A DNA stretch of 8,719 nucleotides from a bacterium (GTDB lineage Bacteria; Patescibacteriota; Minisyncoccia; Minisyncoccales; UBA10102). Both the position numbers and the translations under genes were made by a program. The notes under the pieces were generated by a model that searched no databases, had not been told where the DNA came from, and saw only the letters and a list, made by a program, of their open reading frames with translations. Below, one piece after another: positions 1 through 6,068 of the stretch (positions are counted from its first letter, which is position 1; the number at the start of each line of letters is the position of its first letter). The stretch is taken from the NCBI GenBank assembly GCA_030699255.1, contig JAUYJR010000047.1, positions 1-8,719 of the forward strand. Reading direction: 5' to 3'.

Positions 1-10
1 AGTTATCTCA

Positions 11-30
11 ACCTTGCCGGAACTAAGGTT
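11..30. repeat. Left arm of a 20-bp perfect inverted repeat flanking the hydrolase gene
   Basis: ACCTTGCCGGAACTAAGGTT at 11-30 is the exact reverse complement of 853-872. The two arms enclose one hydrolase gene and nothing else. This arm is also partly self-complementary: AACCTT (10-15) can pair with AAGGTT (25-30), or GGAAC (19-23) with GTTCC (28-32). Beyond the 20 bp the arms drift, with only a weak match (AGACT) a few bases inside. Because the window begins 10 bp upstream, a longer structure to the left cannot be excluded. Confidence 0.85.
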
Positions 31-73
31 CCGCAGACTCGCCAAAACGATGAGTTTTTGGTACATTTCATAT

Positions 74-844
74 ATGGAAATGGAAAAGGTTACATTCAAA
101 AACGCTCAAGGTTTGAATATTGTTGGGGTATTGCATTGGCCCAATAGCAGTCCGCCCTATCCTCTAGTGGTCTATTTCCATGGATTTGGAGGAACCAAAG
201 AAAGTGGCAAGGACTTTTCTCAAATCCTTAATCTGTTGGAGATCGCGACGTTTTGCATTGATTTTCAGGGGAGCGGGGAGTCTGAGGGTAGGTATGAGGA
301 TAAAACCATTACCGGATTTCTGGATGATGCTCAATCTGCCATTGATTATGTGTATTCTTTGCCAAAGGTAAACAAGAGCAAGATTGGAATTACTGGCCAC
401 AGTATAGGAGCTGCCGTAGCAACACTGCAGGCGGCAAGGGATTCAAGAATAACGGCACTGGCAGTTTCTTCTCCGGCAGTTAAGACAGGAGAGGCAATTG
501 CGAATCTATACGAACAGAATGATTTTAAAATGGCACAAGAGAAGGGTCATGTGGAGCTAATGAAGTACGGGGAAAGGAAAAGGCTCAACTATACATTCTT
601 TGAAGATGCGGAGCGATATGATGTGGCAAAAGAAGCATCGAGCATTCCATATGCATTTCTTGTTATTGGAGCCAAACAAGATAGTGTGGTTCCTTTTAAG
701 CAAATCGAAGGATTTAGTGAGAGCATCAAAAATGCTCAACTCCTTGTTTTGCCAAGGAGTGATCATAATCTGAAAAAGGAGTGGCCTCTCGTAGAGAAAG
801 CTTTCTCAAGCTGGTTTTCACAATGGTTGCAAGGCTTAACTTAG
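74..844 (+). CDS. Alpha/beta hydrolase (serine esterase-like, cinnamoyl/feruloyl-esterase-type fold)
   Basis: A 256-residue cytoplasmic hydrolase with no signal peptide or membrane segment. From the ATG at 74 the catalytic set is visible: oxyanion-loop motif HGFGG at residues 36-40, nucleophile elbow GHSIG at 108-112 with Ser110, acid Asp203 in KQDSVVP, and His231 in SDHNL. The segment around DFQGSGESEG (63-72) matches the small bacterial esterase group that includes cinnamoyl esterases. The natural substrate cannot be told. The reading frame is open back to an ATG at 14, but that extension runs through the left inverted repeat and has no family resemblance; ATG 74 or ATG 80 fits the first strand (VTFKNAQGLNIVG). 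No Shine-Dalgarno precedes either start; TACATT at 62-67 is a weak -10-like hexamer. The gene stands alone between the two arms of a perfect inverted repeat, which suggests a separate cassette or transcription unit. It ends in TAG, 64 bp before ychF. Confidence 0.9.
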   Translation: MEMEKVTFKNAQGLNIVGVLHWPNSSPPYPLVVYFHGFGGTKESGKDFSQILNLLEIATFCIDFQGSGESEGRYEDKTITGFLDDAQSAIDYVYSLPKVNKSKIGITGHSIGAAVATLQAARDSRITALAVSSPAVKTGEAIANLYEQNDFKMAQEKGHVELMKYGERKRLNYTFFEDAERYDVAKEASSIPYAFLVIGAKQDSVVPFKQIEGFSESIKNAQLLVLPRSDHNLKKEWPLVEKAFSSWFSQWLQGLT

Positions 845-852
845 TCTCGGTA

Positions 853-872
853 AACCTTAGTTCCGGCAAGGT
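853..872. repeat. Right arm of the 20-bp perfect inverted repeat
   Basis: AACCTTAGTTCCGGCAAGGT at 853-872 is the exact reverse complement of 11-30. It begins 8 bp after the hydrolase stop codon. The stretch that follows contains a degenerate direct echo of its end: TTCCGGCAAGGTA (861-873) against TTTCGGTAAGGTA (891-903), just before the ychF start. No obvious target-site duplication is seen outside the two arms. Confidence 0.85.
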
Positions 873-908
873 ATAGCCAAAAAGCCAATTTTTCGGTAAG
901 GTAAGGCA

Positions 909-1973
909 ATGTCTCTATCTATTGGAATTATAGGGTTACCTAACGTGGGGAAGTCCACGCTGTTTTCCGCCTTAACAAAAAAGAAGGTGGATGCGGCAAA
1001 CTATCCGTTCTGCACCATTGATCCAAACGTGGGAATCGTAAAAGTGCCTGATGTTCGCTTGCAACAGCTGGCCGGTGCCTTTTCCTCGGCCAAGACTATT
1101 CCCACCATTATTGAATTTGTTGATATTGCGGGATTGGTGAGGGGAGCAAGTAAAGGAGAAGGATTGGGCAATAAGTTCTTGGCCCATATTAGGGAGGTTG
1201 ATGCAATTGTGCATGTAGTGAGGTGCTTTCATAATGCCGATATTATTCATGTTGACGAGTACGTGGATCCTATCCGAGATATGGAGACGGTTCACACAGA
1301 ACTCCTCATAAAAGATCTGGAAACCATTGAGCGGCGCCTTAGGGGCTTGGAGAAGGAGGCTCGAGCGCACAATAAGAAAGCCATAGCAGACAAAGAAGCT
1401 TTTGAAGGACTTTTAGCTCAGATGGACAAGGGAATTTCAGCCTTCTCCTACATGGAGGAACATCCGGAACACAAAGAGTCTGTAAAAGAATTATTTTTGC
1501 TTACCGCAAAGCCGGTGCTCTACCTGTTTAATGCCGATACCGAAGAAGACGCAAAGAAAGCTATAGAGTATGCAAAAGAGAAAGAGATTCCTTATGTTAT
1601 TATGGGTATAAAGGAGGAATATGAAATGGCGGGCCTCACAGCAGAGGAGTTGAAAGAACTTGGCATGCCTTTGCCAAAGCTCCCTCTTTTGGTTACTAAG
1701 TCATACTCAATGCTCAACCTTATCACCTTCTTTACCACGGGACCTGATGAGACAAGGGCTTGGACTATTGTGAAAGGAATGAAGGCTCCGGAGGCGGCAG
1801 GTGTTATTCATAGCGACTTTAAAGAAAAGTTCATTCGGGCTGCGGTTATTGAATGCAAAAAATTATTGGAGGCGGGATCCATTCCGGACGCCATGGCGCG
1901 GGGCTGGATTAGAACGGAAGGGAAAGACTACATTGTGCACGACGGGGATGTGATGGAGATCCGGCATGGATAA
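909..1973 (+). CDS. ychF: Redox-regulated/ribosome-associated GTPase (ATPase) YchF, OLA1 family
   Basis: A 354-residue, near full-length YchF (about 363 in E. coli), a cytoplasmic P-loop NTPase that binds ribosomes and in this family prefers ATP. The P-loop GLPNVGKS is at residues 9-16, the switch/Walker B segment DIAGLVRGASKGEGLGN at 72-88, and the base-recognition strand YLFNADTEED at 205-214. That strand has N-A-D in place of the NKxD of true GTPases, as expected for the family. A helical insertion spans about 120-200, and the TGS domain about 271-352 ends in HDGDVMEIR. The C-terminus is a few residues shorter than the usual 'FRFNV' end. The start follows a weak AAGG (903-906). The last 8 bp overlap tgt, so the two genes are probably co-transcribed and translationally coupled. 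Confidence 0.97.
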   Translation: MSLSIGIIGLPNVGKSTLFSALTKKKVDAANYPFCTIDPNVGIVKVPDVRLQQLAGAFSSAKTIPTIIEFVDIAGLVRGASKGEGLGNKFLAHIREVDAIVHVVRCFHNADIIHVDEYVDPIRDMETVHTELLIKDLETIERRLRGLEKEARAHNKKAIADKEAFEGLLAQMDKGISAFSYMEEHPEHKESVKELFLLTAKPVLYLFNADTEEDAKKAIEYAKEKEIPYVIMGIKEEYEMAGLTAEELKELGMPLPKLPLLVTKSYSMLNLITFFTTGPDETRAWTIVKGMKAPEAAGVIHSDFKEKFIRAAVIECKKLLEAGSIPDAMARGWIRTEGKDYIVHDGDVMEIRHG

Positions 1974-3066
1974 ACCGTTCTTCTCTATTATCAAGAAGAG
2001 CAAAAAATCCCGGGCTCGCCTGGGAGTGTTGCAGACGCCTCATGGTACGGTTCAGACACCCTCATTTGTTCCTGTAGCCACCAAAGGAACACTCAAAGCC
2101 ATAGCTCCCAATCTGCTGAAAGATATTGGAGCTCAGGTTATGTTTGTGAATACGTTTCATCTTGTGCTTTCTCCGGGAGTTGATACGCTCCGTTCATTTG
2201 GAGGCATTCACCAGTACGCTTCTTTGCAACTTCCTCTTATGAGCGACTCCGCGGGATTTCAGGTGTTCTCATTGGGAAGCAAGATTAACTCAAAGGGATT
2301 TAAAATTACCGAGAAGGGAGTTCATTTTAAGTCTCCCCGAGACGGAGCATCGTTGTTTATATCTCCCGAGCAGTCCATGAAGCATCAGGAGAAGATTGGT
2401 GCCGATATTCTTATGGCGTTTGATGAGTGTATACCTCATGGGGTGTCTCATGAATATGCCTTGGAGGCTACGGAGCGGACGCACCGCTGGCTCTTACGCT
2501 GTATAAAGGCAAAGAAGCGAAAAGACCAACGGCTGTATGGTATTGTTCAGGGAGGAGGATTTAAAGATCTCAGAGAGCAGTCTGCCCGCTTTATTGCAGA
2601 GCAGAACGTAGACGGTATTGCCATTGGAGGAGTTTCGGTGGGGGAGACGCAAAAAGAGATGCGGGATCAGGTTCGCTGGTCTGCTCCTTTTCTTCCTGAA
2701 AAATTGCCTCGTCATCTCCTTGGGGTGGGGCGTCCTAAAGATTTTCGGTATGCGATATCTCAAGGCATGGACACGTTTGACTGTGTTGAACCAACTCGCC
2801 TAGCCCGAACCGGAACCGTTTTTACCATCAAGGGCAAAAATATTGTACGAATGAACCTCATGCGGCCACTCTACAAGAAGGACAAAAAGCCCATTGAGAA
2901 AACTTGCTCTTGCTATACTTGTAAGACATTCTCTCGATCCTATTTGCATCATTTGTTTCGAGAACAAGAGATGCTGGGTCACCAGCTAGCCTCTATACAC
3001 AATATTACCATGATGCATCTGGAGTTTGAGAAGATACGCCAAGAAATACAAAGAGGAATTTTATGA
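1966..3066 (+). CDS. tgt: tRNA-guanine transglycosylase
   Basis: A 366-residue Tgt that exchanges guanine-34 of GUN-anticodon tRNAs for a 7-deazaguanine base (preQ1 or queuine). Visible residues are the substrate-binding Asp94 in SDSAGFQVFSLGS, GGVSVGE at 221-227, and the catalytic nucleophile Asp272 in DCVEPTRLARTG. The zinc site is C314, C316, C319 and H345, with the same spacing as E. coli C302/C304/C307/H333. A GGAG at 1955-1958 lies 7 nt upstream of the ATG, inside ychF. The 3' end overlaps the next gene as ATGA (3063-3066). No other queuosine gene is in the window, so the source of the base (synthesis or salvage from neighbours) is unknown. Identification is secure. Confidence 0.97.
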   Translation: MDKPFFSIIKKSKKSRARLGVLQTPHGTVQTPSFVPVATKGTLKAIAPNLLKDIGAQVMFVNTFHLVLSPGVDTLRSFGGIHQYASLQLPLMSDSAGFQVFSLGSKINSKGFKITEKGVHFKSPRDGASLFISPEQSMKHQEKIGADILMAFDECIPHGVSHEYALEATERTHRWLLRCIKAKKRKDQRLYGIVQGGGFKDLREQSARFIAEQNVDGIAIGGVSVGETQKEMRDQVRWSAPFLPEKLPRHLLGVGRPKDFRYAISQGMDTFDCVEPTRLARTGTVFTIKGKNIVRMNLMRPLYKKDKKPIEKTCSCYTCKTFSRSYLHHLFREQEMLGHQLASIHNITMMHLEFEKIRQEIQRGIL

Positions 3067-3821
3067 AGGTAACATCAATAAAAACACACAAGATTACCGG
3101 AAGCGACAGAGATATTCTTGCCGTGCTAGACAAGTACCTGCCTGACATAAAAGAGGGCAGTATTATTGCTGTTACCTCAAAAATTGTTGCGCTCTGTGAA
3201 GGGAGAGTTCTGCCTGTTGAGGGAACCGACAAGGACAAACTCATTCAAGAAGAGGCAGATCTCTATATGCCAAGGCAGGAAAATGCGTACAACTTTTTTA
3301 TGACCATTACCAGGGGGATGCTGGCTCCCTCAGCCGGCATAGACGAATCAAACGTCAAAGACGTGTACGTACTCTGGCCCAAAAATGCCATGGACTCGGC
3401 AAGCCGTATAAGAGAGCATCTGGGTAAAACACGTAGCCTTCGCCACCTTGGCGTTGTTATTACAGATAGCGTCTCAAGACCCTTGCGGTGGGGGGTGACG
3501 GGCGTGGGGCTTGCTCATAGTGGCTTCCTTGCGCTCAATGACTATAGGGGCACAGAAGATTTGTTTGGGAGAAAGCTTCGGGTCTCGCAGGCAAGTGTGA
3601 TTGACGGAATTTCAGCGGCTGCTGTTCTTGCCATGGGAGAAGGATCGGAACAGACTCCCATAGCTGTTCTGGAAGATATACCGTTTGTTCAGTTTCAAGA
3701 TAGAAATCCAACACAAGAGGAGATTGAGGCCTTGCGAATTGATATTGAAAAAGATCTCTATGGCTCCATTCTTAAGCGGGCTCCCTGGCAAGAAGGAGGA
3801 CATGGCAAAAAGGAAATATAA
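3063..3821 (+). CDS. CofE-like gamma-glutamyl ligase (coenzyme F420-0:L-glutamate ligase family; putative folate-metabolism gamma-glutamate ligase)
   Basis: A 252-residue protein covering the CofE/FbiB ligase fold, which adds glutamate through a gamma-peptide bond using GTP. Family landmarks are the metal-site region TSKIVALCEGR (38-48), AGIDESN (91-97), the TDSVSRPLRWGVTGVG block (134-149), and DLFGRKLRVSQASVIDGISAAAVLAMGEG (166-194, matching the family's D-x-Y/F-G-R...D-x-x-x-A-A-A pattern). The start is supported by AGAGGA (3052-3057) 5 nt upstream and the ATGA overlap with tgt. CPR genomes often carry this protein without F420 genes, where it is annotated as a putative folate-metabolism ligase; its true acceptor is unknown. 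The next gene starts 20 bp before its stop, implying tight coupling with the nucleotidyltransferase. Confidence 0.85.
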   Translation: MKVTSIKTHKITGSDRDILAVLDKYLPDIKEGSIIAVTSKIVALCEGRVLPVEGTDKDKLIQEEADLYMPRQENAYNFFMTITRGMLAPSAGIDESNVKDVYVLWPKNAMDSASRIREHLGKTRSLRHLGVVITDSVSRPLRWGVTGVGLAHSGFLALNDYRGTEDLFGRKLRVSQASVIDGISAAAVLAMGEGSEQTPIAVLEDIPFVQFQDRNPTQEEIEALRIDIEKDLYGSILKRAPWQEGGHGKKEI

Positions 3822-4227
3822 AAGGGCTGTGGTGTTTGGAATTTTTGACGGGGTACATAATGGGCATCGGAGTTTGTTTGCGCAAGTAAAGAAGATTGCG
3901 GAAGAACTCATTGTAATTGTAGGAAGAGACAAGGCTTCTCTTGAGTGGAAAGGGAAACTGCCAAGACATGCGGAAGATGAGCGGAAAATGCTGGTAGAAG
4001 CCGAATCCTTGGTAGACAGAGCTGTTCTGGGAGATGAAGAGCAGTCTAGCTATCAAGTGCTACAAGAGCTTTCTCCCGATATTATCTGCTTGGGGTACGA
4101 TCAGCAACAACTCAAGCAGGATCTTCTTTTGTGGATGGAGAAAAACAAACAAATTCCAATTACTGTATTAAGAGGATATAAGCCGAGCATACTCCACAAC
4201 TCTCTTCTGAATTCTAGCTTGAAATGA
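3802..4227 (+). CDS. HxGH-motif nucleotidyltransferase (cytidylyltransferase-like / RibL-type FAD synthetase-like)
   Basis: A 141-residue single-domain nucleotidylyl transferase. VVFGIFDGVHNGH (residues 10-22) carries the HNGH nucleotide-binding motif at 19-22, Glu60-Arg61 sits in the conserved 'ER' helix start, and GYDQ (98-101) is the second nucleotide-contacting turn. Length and order match TagD/RibL-type enzymes that transfer CMP or AMP to a phosphorylated acceptor; the GIFDGVH wording also resembles the FAD-synthetase half of RibF. The acceptor cannot be deduced. ATG 3802 is chosen over upstream ATGs (3685, 3760) because it directly follows a strong AAGGAGG (3793-3799, only 2 nt away) and begins right at the first beta strand. 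It overlaps the CofE-like gene by 20 bp. The stop lies about 10 bp before a palindromic repeat element. Confidence 0.82.
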   Translation: MAKRKYKRAVVFGIFDGVHNGHRSLFAQVKKIAEELIVIVGRDKASLEWKGKLPRHAEDERKMLVEAESLVDRAVLGDEEQSSYQVLQELSPDIICLGYDQQQLKQDLLLWMEKNKQIPITVLRGYKPSILHNSLLNSSLK

Positions 4228-4236
4228 AGCAATCTT

Positions 4237-4350
4237 AACTCCGAGCATATGCCTTCAGAAGAGAACGCCATAAAATTCTGCTGAATTTTTGGCTCGATCT
4301 CAGCGCCGTCGCGCTTGCGAACGTCCTTCTGAAAGCACATGCTCTGCGTT
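4237..4350 (+). repeat. Palindromic interspersed element, copy 1 (114 bp)
   Basis: The ends are imperfect inverted repeats: GAGCATATGCCTTCAGAAG (4243-4261) pairs with CTTCTGAAAGCACATGCTC (4326-4344), 17 of 19 positions complementary. The interior contains CTGCTGAATTTTTG (4278-4291), shared exactly with copy 2, and a GC-rich CGCCGTCGCGCTTGCG segment. Nearly identical ends occur in copy 3 (6069-6152). It begins about 10 bp after the nucleotidyltransferase stop codon, and similarity to copy 3 extends a little upstream (AATCT before AACTCC) and downstream (CATGA tail). No ORF is present, so if mobile it would be non-autonomous. Confidence 0.85.
4272..4290 (+). terminator. Weak terminator-like hairpin inside repeat copy 1
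   Basis: AAAATTC (4272-4278), loop TGCT, GAATTTT (4283-4289) form a perfect 7-bp stem running into a T tract of five. It lies 45 bp after the last gene of the upstream run. The stem is A/T-rich, so termination would be inefficient alone, though the surrounding larger hairpin could help. The counterpart in copy 2 keeps an analogous hairpin, CAAAAAT (4435-4441) with ATTTTTG (4450-4456). Confidence 0.35.
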
Positions 4351-4375
4351 AACAAAGCATGACTTCTGCATTTGC

Positions 4376-4486
4376 AACGAAGAGAGTATGCCTTTGCAAG
4401 ATAGCCCTGAAGCACGACGGTGCGAAGCGCAAGGCAAAAATTCAGCAGGATTTTTGACGGTCTTGCAAAGGTATATTCTCGGAGTT
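4376..4486 (-). repeat. Palindromic interspersed element, copy 2, inverted (111 bp)
   Basis: Read on the minus strand from 4486, this starts AACTCCGAGAATATACCTTT and aligns with copy 1 over its whole length, including the exact CTGCTGAATTTTTG core, at clearly diverged identity. Its own arms pair better than those of copy 1: CCTTTGCAAGA (4391-4401) with TCTTGCAAAGG (4461-4471) is perfect, and the extended 20-bp arm (4382-4401 with 4461-4480) has 18 Watson-Crick pairs plus two G-T pairs. The stem sequence differs from copy 1 (CTTTGCAAG against CTTCAGAAG), yet pairing is retained on both sides. Confidence 0.83.
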
Positions 4487-4561
4487 GGCGGACTCGTAGT
4501 ACCCTCGCAATGAATGACGAGGAGGGGTGTTGTGTTTCAAACTAGAACTCGAGAGGGACGG

Positions 4562-4590
4562 TTGCAAACTTTTTTACAAGACGATATACT
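4562..4590 (+). promoter_or_regulatory. Sigma-70-type promoter for the glutaredoxin-dehydrogenase unit
   Basis: TTGCAA (4562-4567) and TATACT (4585-4590) are separated by exactly 17 bp. The expected start near 4597 gives a leader of about 50 nt. The decamer GTTGCAAACT over the -35 box (4561-4570) is echoed by GTTTCAAACT at 4534-4543, a possible regulator site. A second -10-like hexamer, TAGACT (4634-4639), lies 8 nt before the ATG but has no matching -35. Confidence 0.65.
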
Positions 4591-4647
4591 AAATATCCCA
4601 AGAGGAAGGTCGGCGCCGATAATCAGAACTATTTAGACTTTACCATT

Positions 4648-4887
4648 ATGGCAAACGTAACAATTTATAGCACCCCAACATGCGTGTACTGCAAGGCAGC
4701 AAAAGAATTTTTTGAAGCAAACAATGTTTCATACAAAGAAAAGAATGTGGCGGAAGACGAGCAGGCAAGAGAAGAAATGGTGCGAAAATCAGAGCAGATG
4801 GGTGTTCCGGTTATCGATATTGATGGAACCATTGTTATTGGTTTTGACAAAGAAAAAATAGCAGAACTTCTTGGAATTTCTTCGTAA
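4648..4887 (+). CDS. Glutaredoxin-like protein (NrdH/YruB-type small thioredoxin-fold protein)
   Basis: A 79-residue thioredoxin-fold protein, complete and typical in size. The redox motif is C12-V-Y-C15 after the first strand (VTIYSTPT), the cis-Pro loop is GVPVI (52-56, Pro54), and GFDKEKIAELL (65-75) matches the C-terminal helix of NrdH/YruB-like glutaredoxins. The Tyr in the active site is close to the CPYC of classical glutaredoxins, but whether it is reduced by glutathione or by thioredoxin reductase is not decidable; a thioredoxin reductase gene lies 1.3 kb downstream. It is cytoplasmic. There is no Shine-Dalgarno directly upstream (ACCATT-ATG). The dehydrogenase begins 10 bp after its stop and shares the promoter at 4562-4590. 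Confidence 0.92.
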   Translation: MANVTIYSTPTCVYCKAAKEFFEANNVSYKEKNVAEDEQAREEMVRKSEQMGVPVIDIDGTIVIGFDKEKIAELLGISS

Positions 4888-4897
4888 CCTCATACCT

Positions 4898-6025
4898 ATG
4901 CAGGGAATTGAAAAGGATGAATTTGGTCCCGAATATGTTGTGGAGGTATACAACGCAAAACTCGGAATGGAAGGCTTCCTTGTTATTGATAATACCGCCC
5001 TTGGCTTAGGCAAAGGTGGTATTCGTATGACTCCGGATGTAACCGCGCAGGAGGTGTTTCGACTTGCCCGTGCCATGACGTGGAAGAACGCCATTGCAGG
5101 TATTCCATTTGGAGGAGCAAAAGCCGGAATCGTTTGGAAAGGAGGAACCACAGCTCAAAAGAAAAAAATTGTGCAGGCGTTTGCCAGAGCCATTAGCTAC
5201 GTGATCCCTCATAAGTACATTGCGGGTCCCGATGTGAATTCTGGAGAGCAGGAAATGCAGTGGATTGCCGAAGCTGTGGGATCCTGGCAAGCCTCAACCG
5301 GAAAGCCCTCTTCCTATTGCTATCACGAGGGAGATGTGGCGATTTGCGGTCTTCCGCATGAGCTGGGGAGTACCGGATACGGGGTTGCCATGGCGGCAAA
5401 AGTGGCTCTGCCGTTTCGGAATATTACCATGGAGGGAGCTACTGTTGCCATAGACGGATTTGGCAATGTGGGGAGCTTTGCTTTCTCATACCTAAAAGAT
5501 ATGGGAGCTCGTATTGTTGCCGTCTCCGATAAAGAGGGAGCGATGTACATGCAGGAAGGATTGGATGGGGATATACTGGCAAAACTCAAGAAGAAAAACC
5601 AGTCGGTGGCACTGTACCCCGGAGGCAAAAAGATATCGCACGATCAGCTCTTTCATCTTCCCGTGGATGTGCTTATTCCGGCTTCAGTAACGGATGTTAT
5701 TCATGAAAAAAATGAAAAGGGAGTAAAAGCAAAGGTGATTATACAAGGGGCGAATATTCCCATGAGAGAACATATTGAGCAGAAATTGCTTGATAGAGGA
5801 ATTCTTGTGGTTCCCGATATTATCGCCAACGCGGGGGGTGTTATCTCCTCATACGCCGAATACAAAGGATATTTGGCAGATCGCATGCGCACGCTGGTAA
5901 AACAAAAAATAGAGAAATCGGTGAGTTTAGTGCTTGAAGAGAGCAAAAAGAAAAACAAGAGCCCTCGAGTGGTTGCGCTTGAGCTGGCCCAAGAGAAGGT
6001 GCGAAGTGCTATGAGGAAGAAATGA
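4898..6025 (+). CDS. Glutamate-type dehydrogenase (Glu/Leu/Phe/Val dehydrogenase family)
   Basis: A 375-residue NAD(P)-dependent amino-acid dehydrogenase interconverting, most likely, glutamate with 2-oxoglutarate and ammonia. Catalytic residues equivalent to the clostridial enzyme are present: Lys39 (LGKGGIR), Lys63 (MTWKN), Lys75 (PFGGAKAG) and Asp112 (GPDVNSGE). Lys at position 39, where leucine dehydrogenases have a hydrophobic residue, favours glutamate. The Rossmann motif GFGNVG is at 187-192, followed by VSDKEGAMY, whose Asp211 leans toward NAD. The C-terminal motifs IIQGANIPM (281-289) and ANAGGVISSY (310-319) differ from the common VxEGANGPT and GGVTVSY forms. At about 375 residues it is shorter than the roughly 420-450 of common hexameric forms, lacking much of the N-terminal arm. 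ATG 4898 is chosen; a TTG at 4871, overlapping the glutaredoxin gene, would add nine residues. Neither start has a Shine-Dalgarno, so translation may be coupled to the glutaredoxin. Confidence 0.9.
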   Translation: MQGIEKDEFGPEYVVEVYNAKLGMEGFLVIDNTALGLGKGGIRMTPDVTAQEVFRLARAMTWKNAIAGIPFGGAKAGIVWKGGTTAQKKKIVQAFARAISYVIPHKYIAGPDVNSGEQEMQWIAEAVGSWQASTGKPSSYCYHEGDVAICGLPHELGSTGYGVAMAAKVALPFRNITMEGATVAIDGFGNVGSFAFSYLKDMGARIVAVSDKEGAMYMQEGLDGDILAKLKKKNQSVALYPGGKKISHDQLFHLPVDVLIPASVTDVIHEKNEKGVKAKVIIQGANIPMREHIEQKLLDRGILVVPDIIANAGGVISSYAEYKGYLADRMRTLVKQKIEKSVSLVLEESKKKNKSPRVVALELAQEKVRSAMRKK

Positions 6026-6068
6026 AAAATACCCTGGTCATTCTTAGGCGCTAACCCGAAATAATCTC

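Larger units (their letters stand above)
4228..4647. other. 420-bp gene-free spacer: two palindromic repeat copies, then a promoter region
   Basis: No coding frame here resembles a protein; the open frame at 4289-4513 runs through both repeat copies and is judged spurious. From 5' to 3' it holds repeat copy 1 (4237-4350), a 25-bp linker, inverted copy 2 (4376-4486), a 75-bp stretch, a promoter (4562-4590), and a leader of about 50 nt before the glutaredoxin ATG. The 75-bp stretch has a small hairpin, CCTCG (4503-4507) with CGAGG (4518-4522). No tRNA or known riboswitch was recognised. AGAGGAAGG at 4601-4609 resembles a ribosome-binding site but lies about 38 nt from the ATG. Confidence 0.75.

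Noticed and set aside
14..73. Upstream extension of the hydrolase to ATG 14
   Set aside because: The extra 20 residues are encoded mostly by the inverted repeat and do not resemble the family N-terminus.
11..872. Complete insertion sequence
   Set aside because: The enclosed gene is a serine hydrolase with an intact catalytic triad, not a transposase, and no target-site duplication is visible.
3063..4227. Evidence of a full coenzyme F420 pathway
   Set aside because: Only a CofE-like ligase is present; the adjacent nucleotidyltransferase has the HxGH fold and not the CofC/CofD type, so no F420 claim is made.
4101..4415. Minus-strand open frame of 104 codons
   Set aside because: It covers the end of the nucleotidyltransferase gene antisense and then repeat copy 1; no family resemblance.
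4237..4486. CRISPR array
   Set aside because: Repeats are few, diverged, inverted relative to each other and themselves palindromic, without regular spacers or cas genes.
4289..4513. Open frame of 74 codons on the + strand in the gene-free spacer
   Set aside because: It runs through both palindromic repeat copies, has a cysteine- and arginine-rich composition without any recognisable motif, and lacks a ribosome-binding site.
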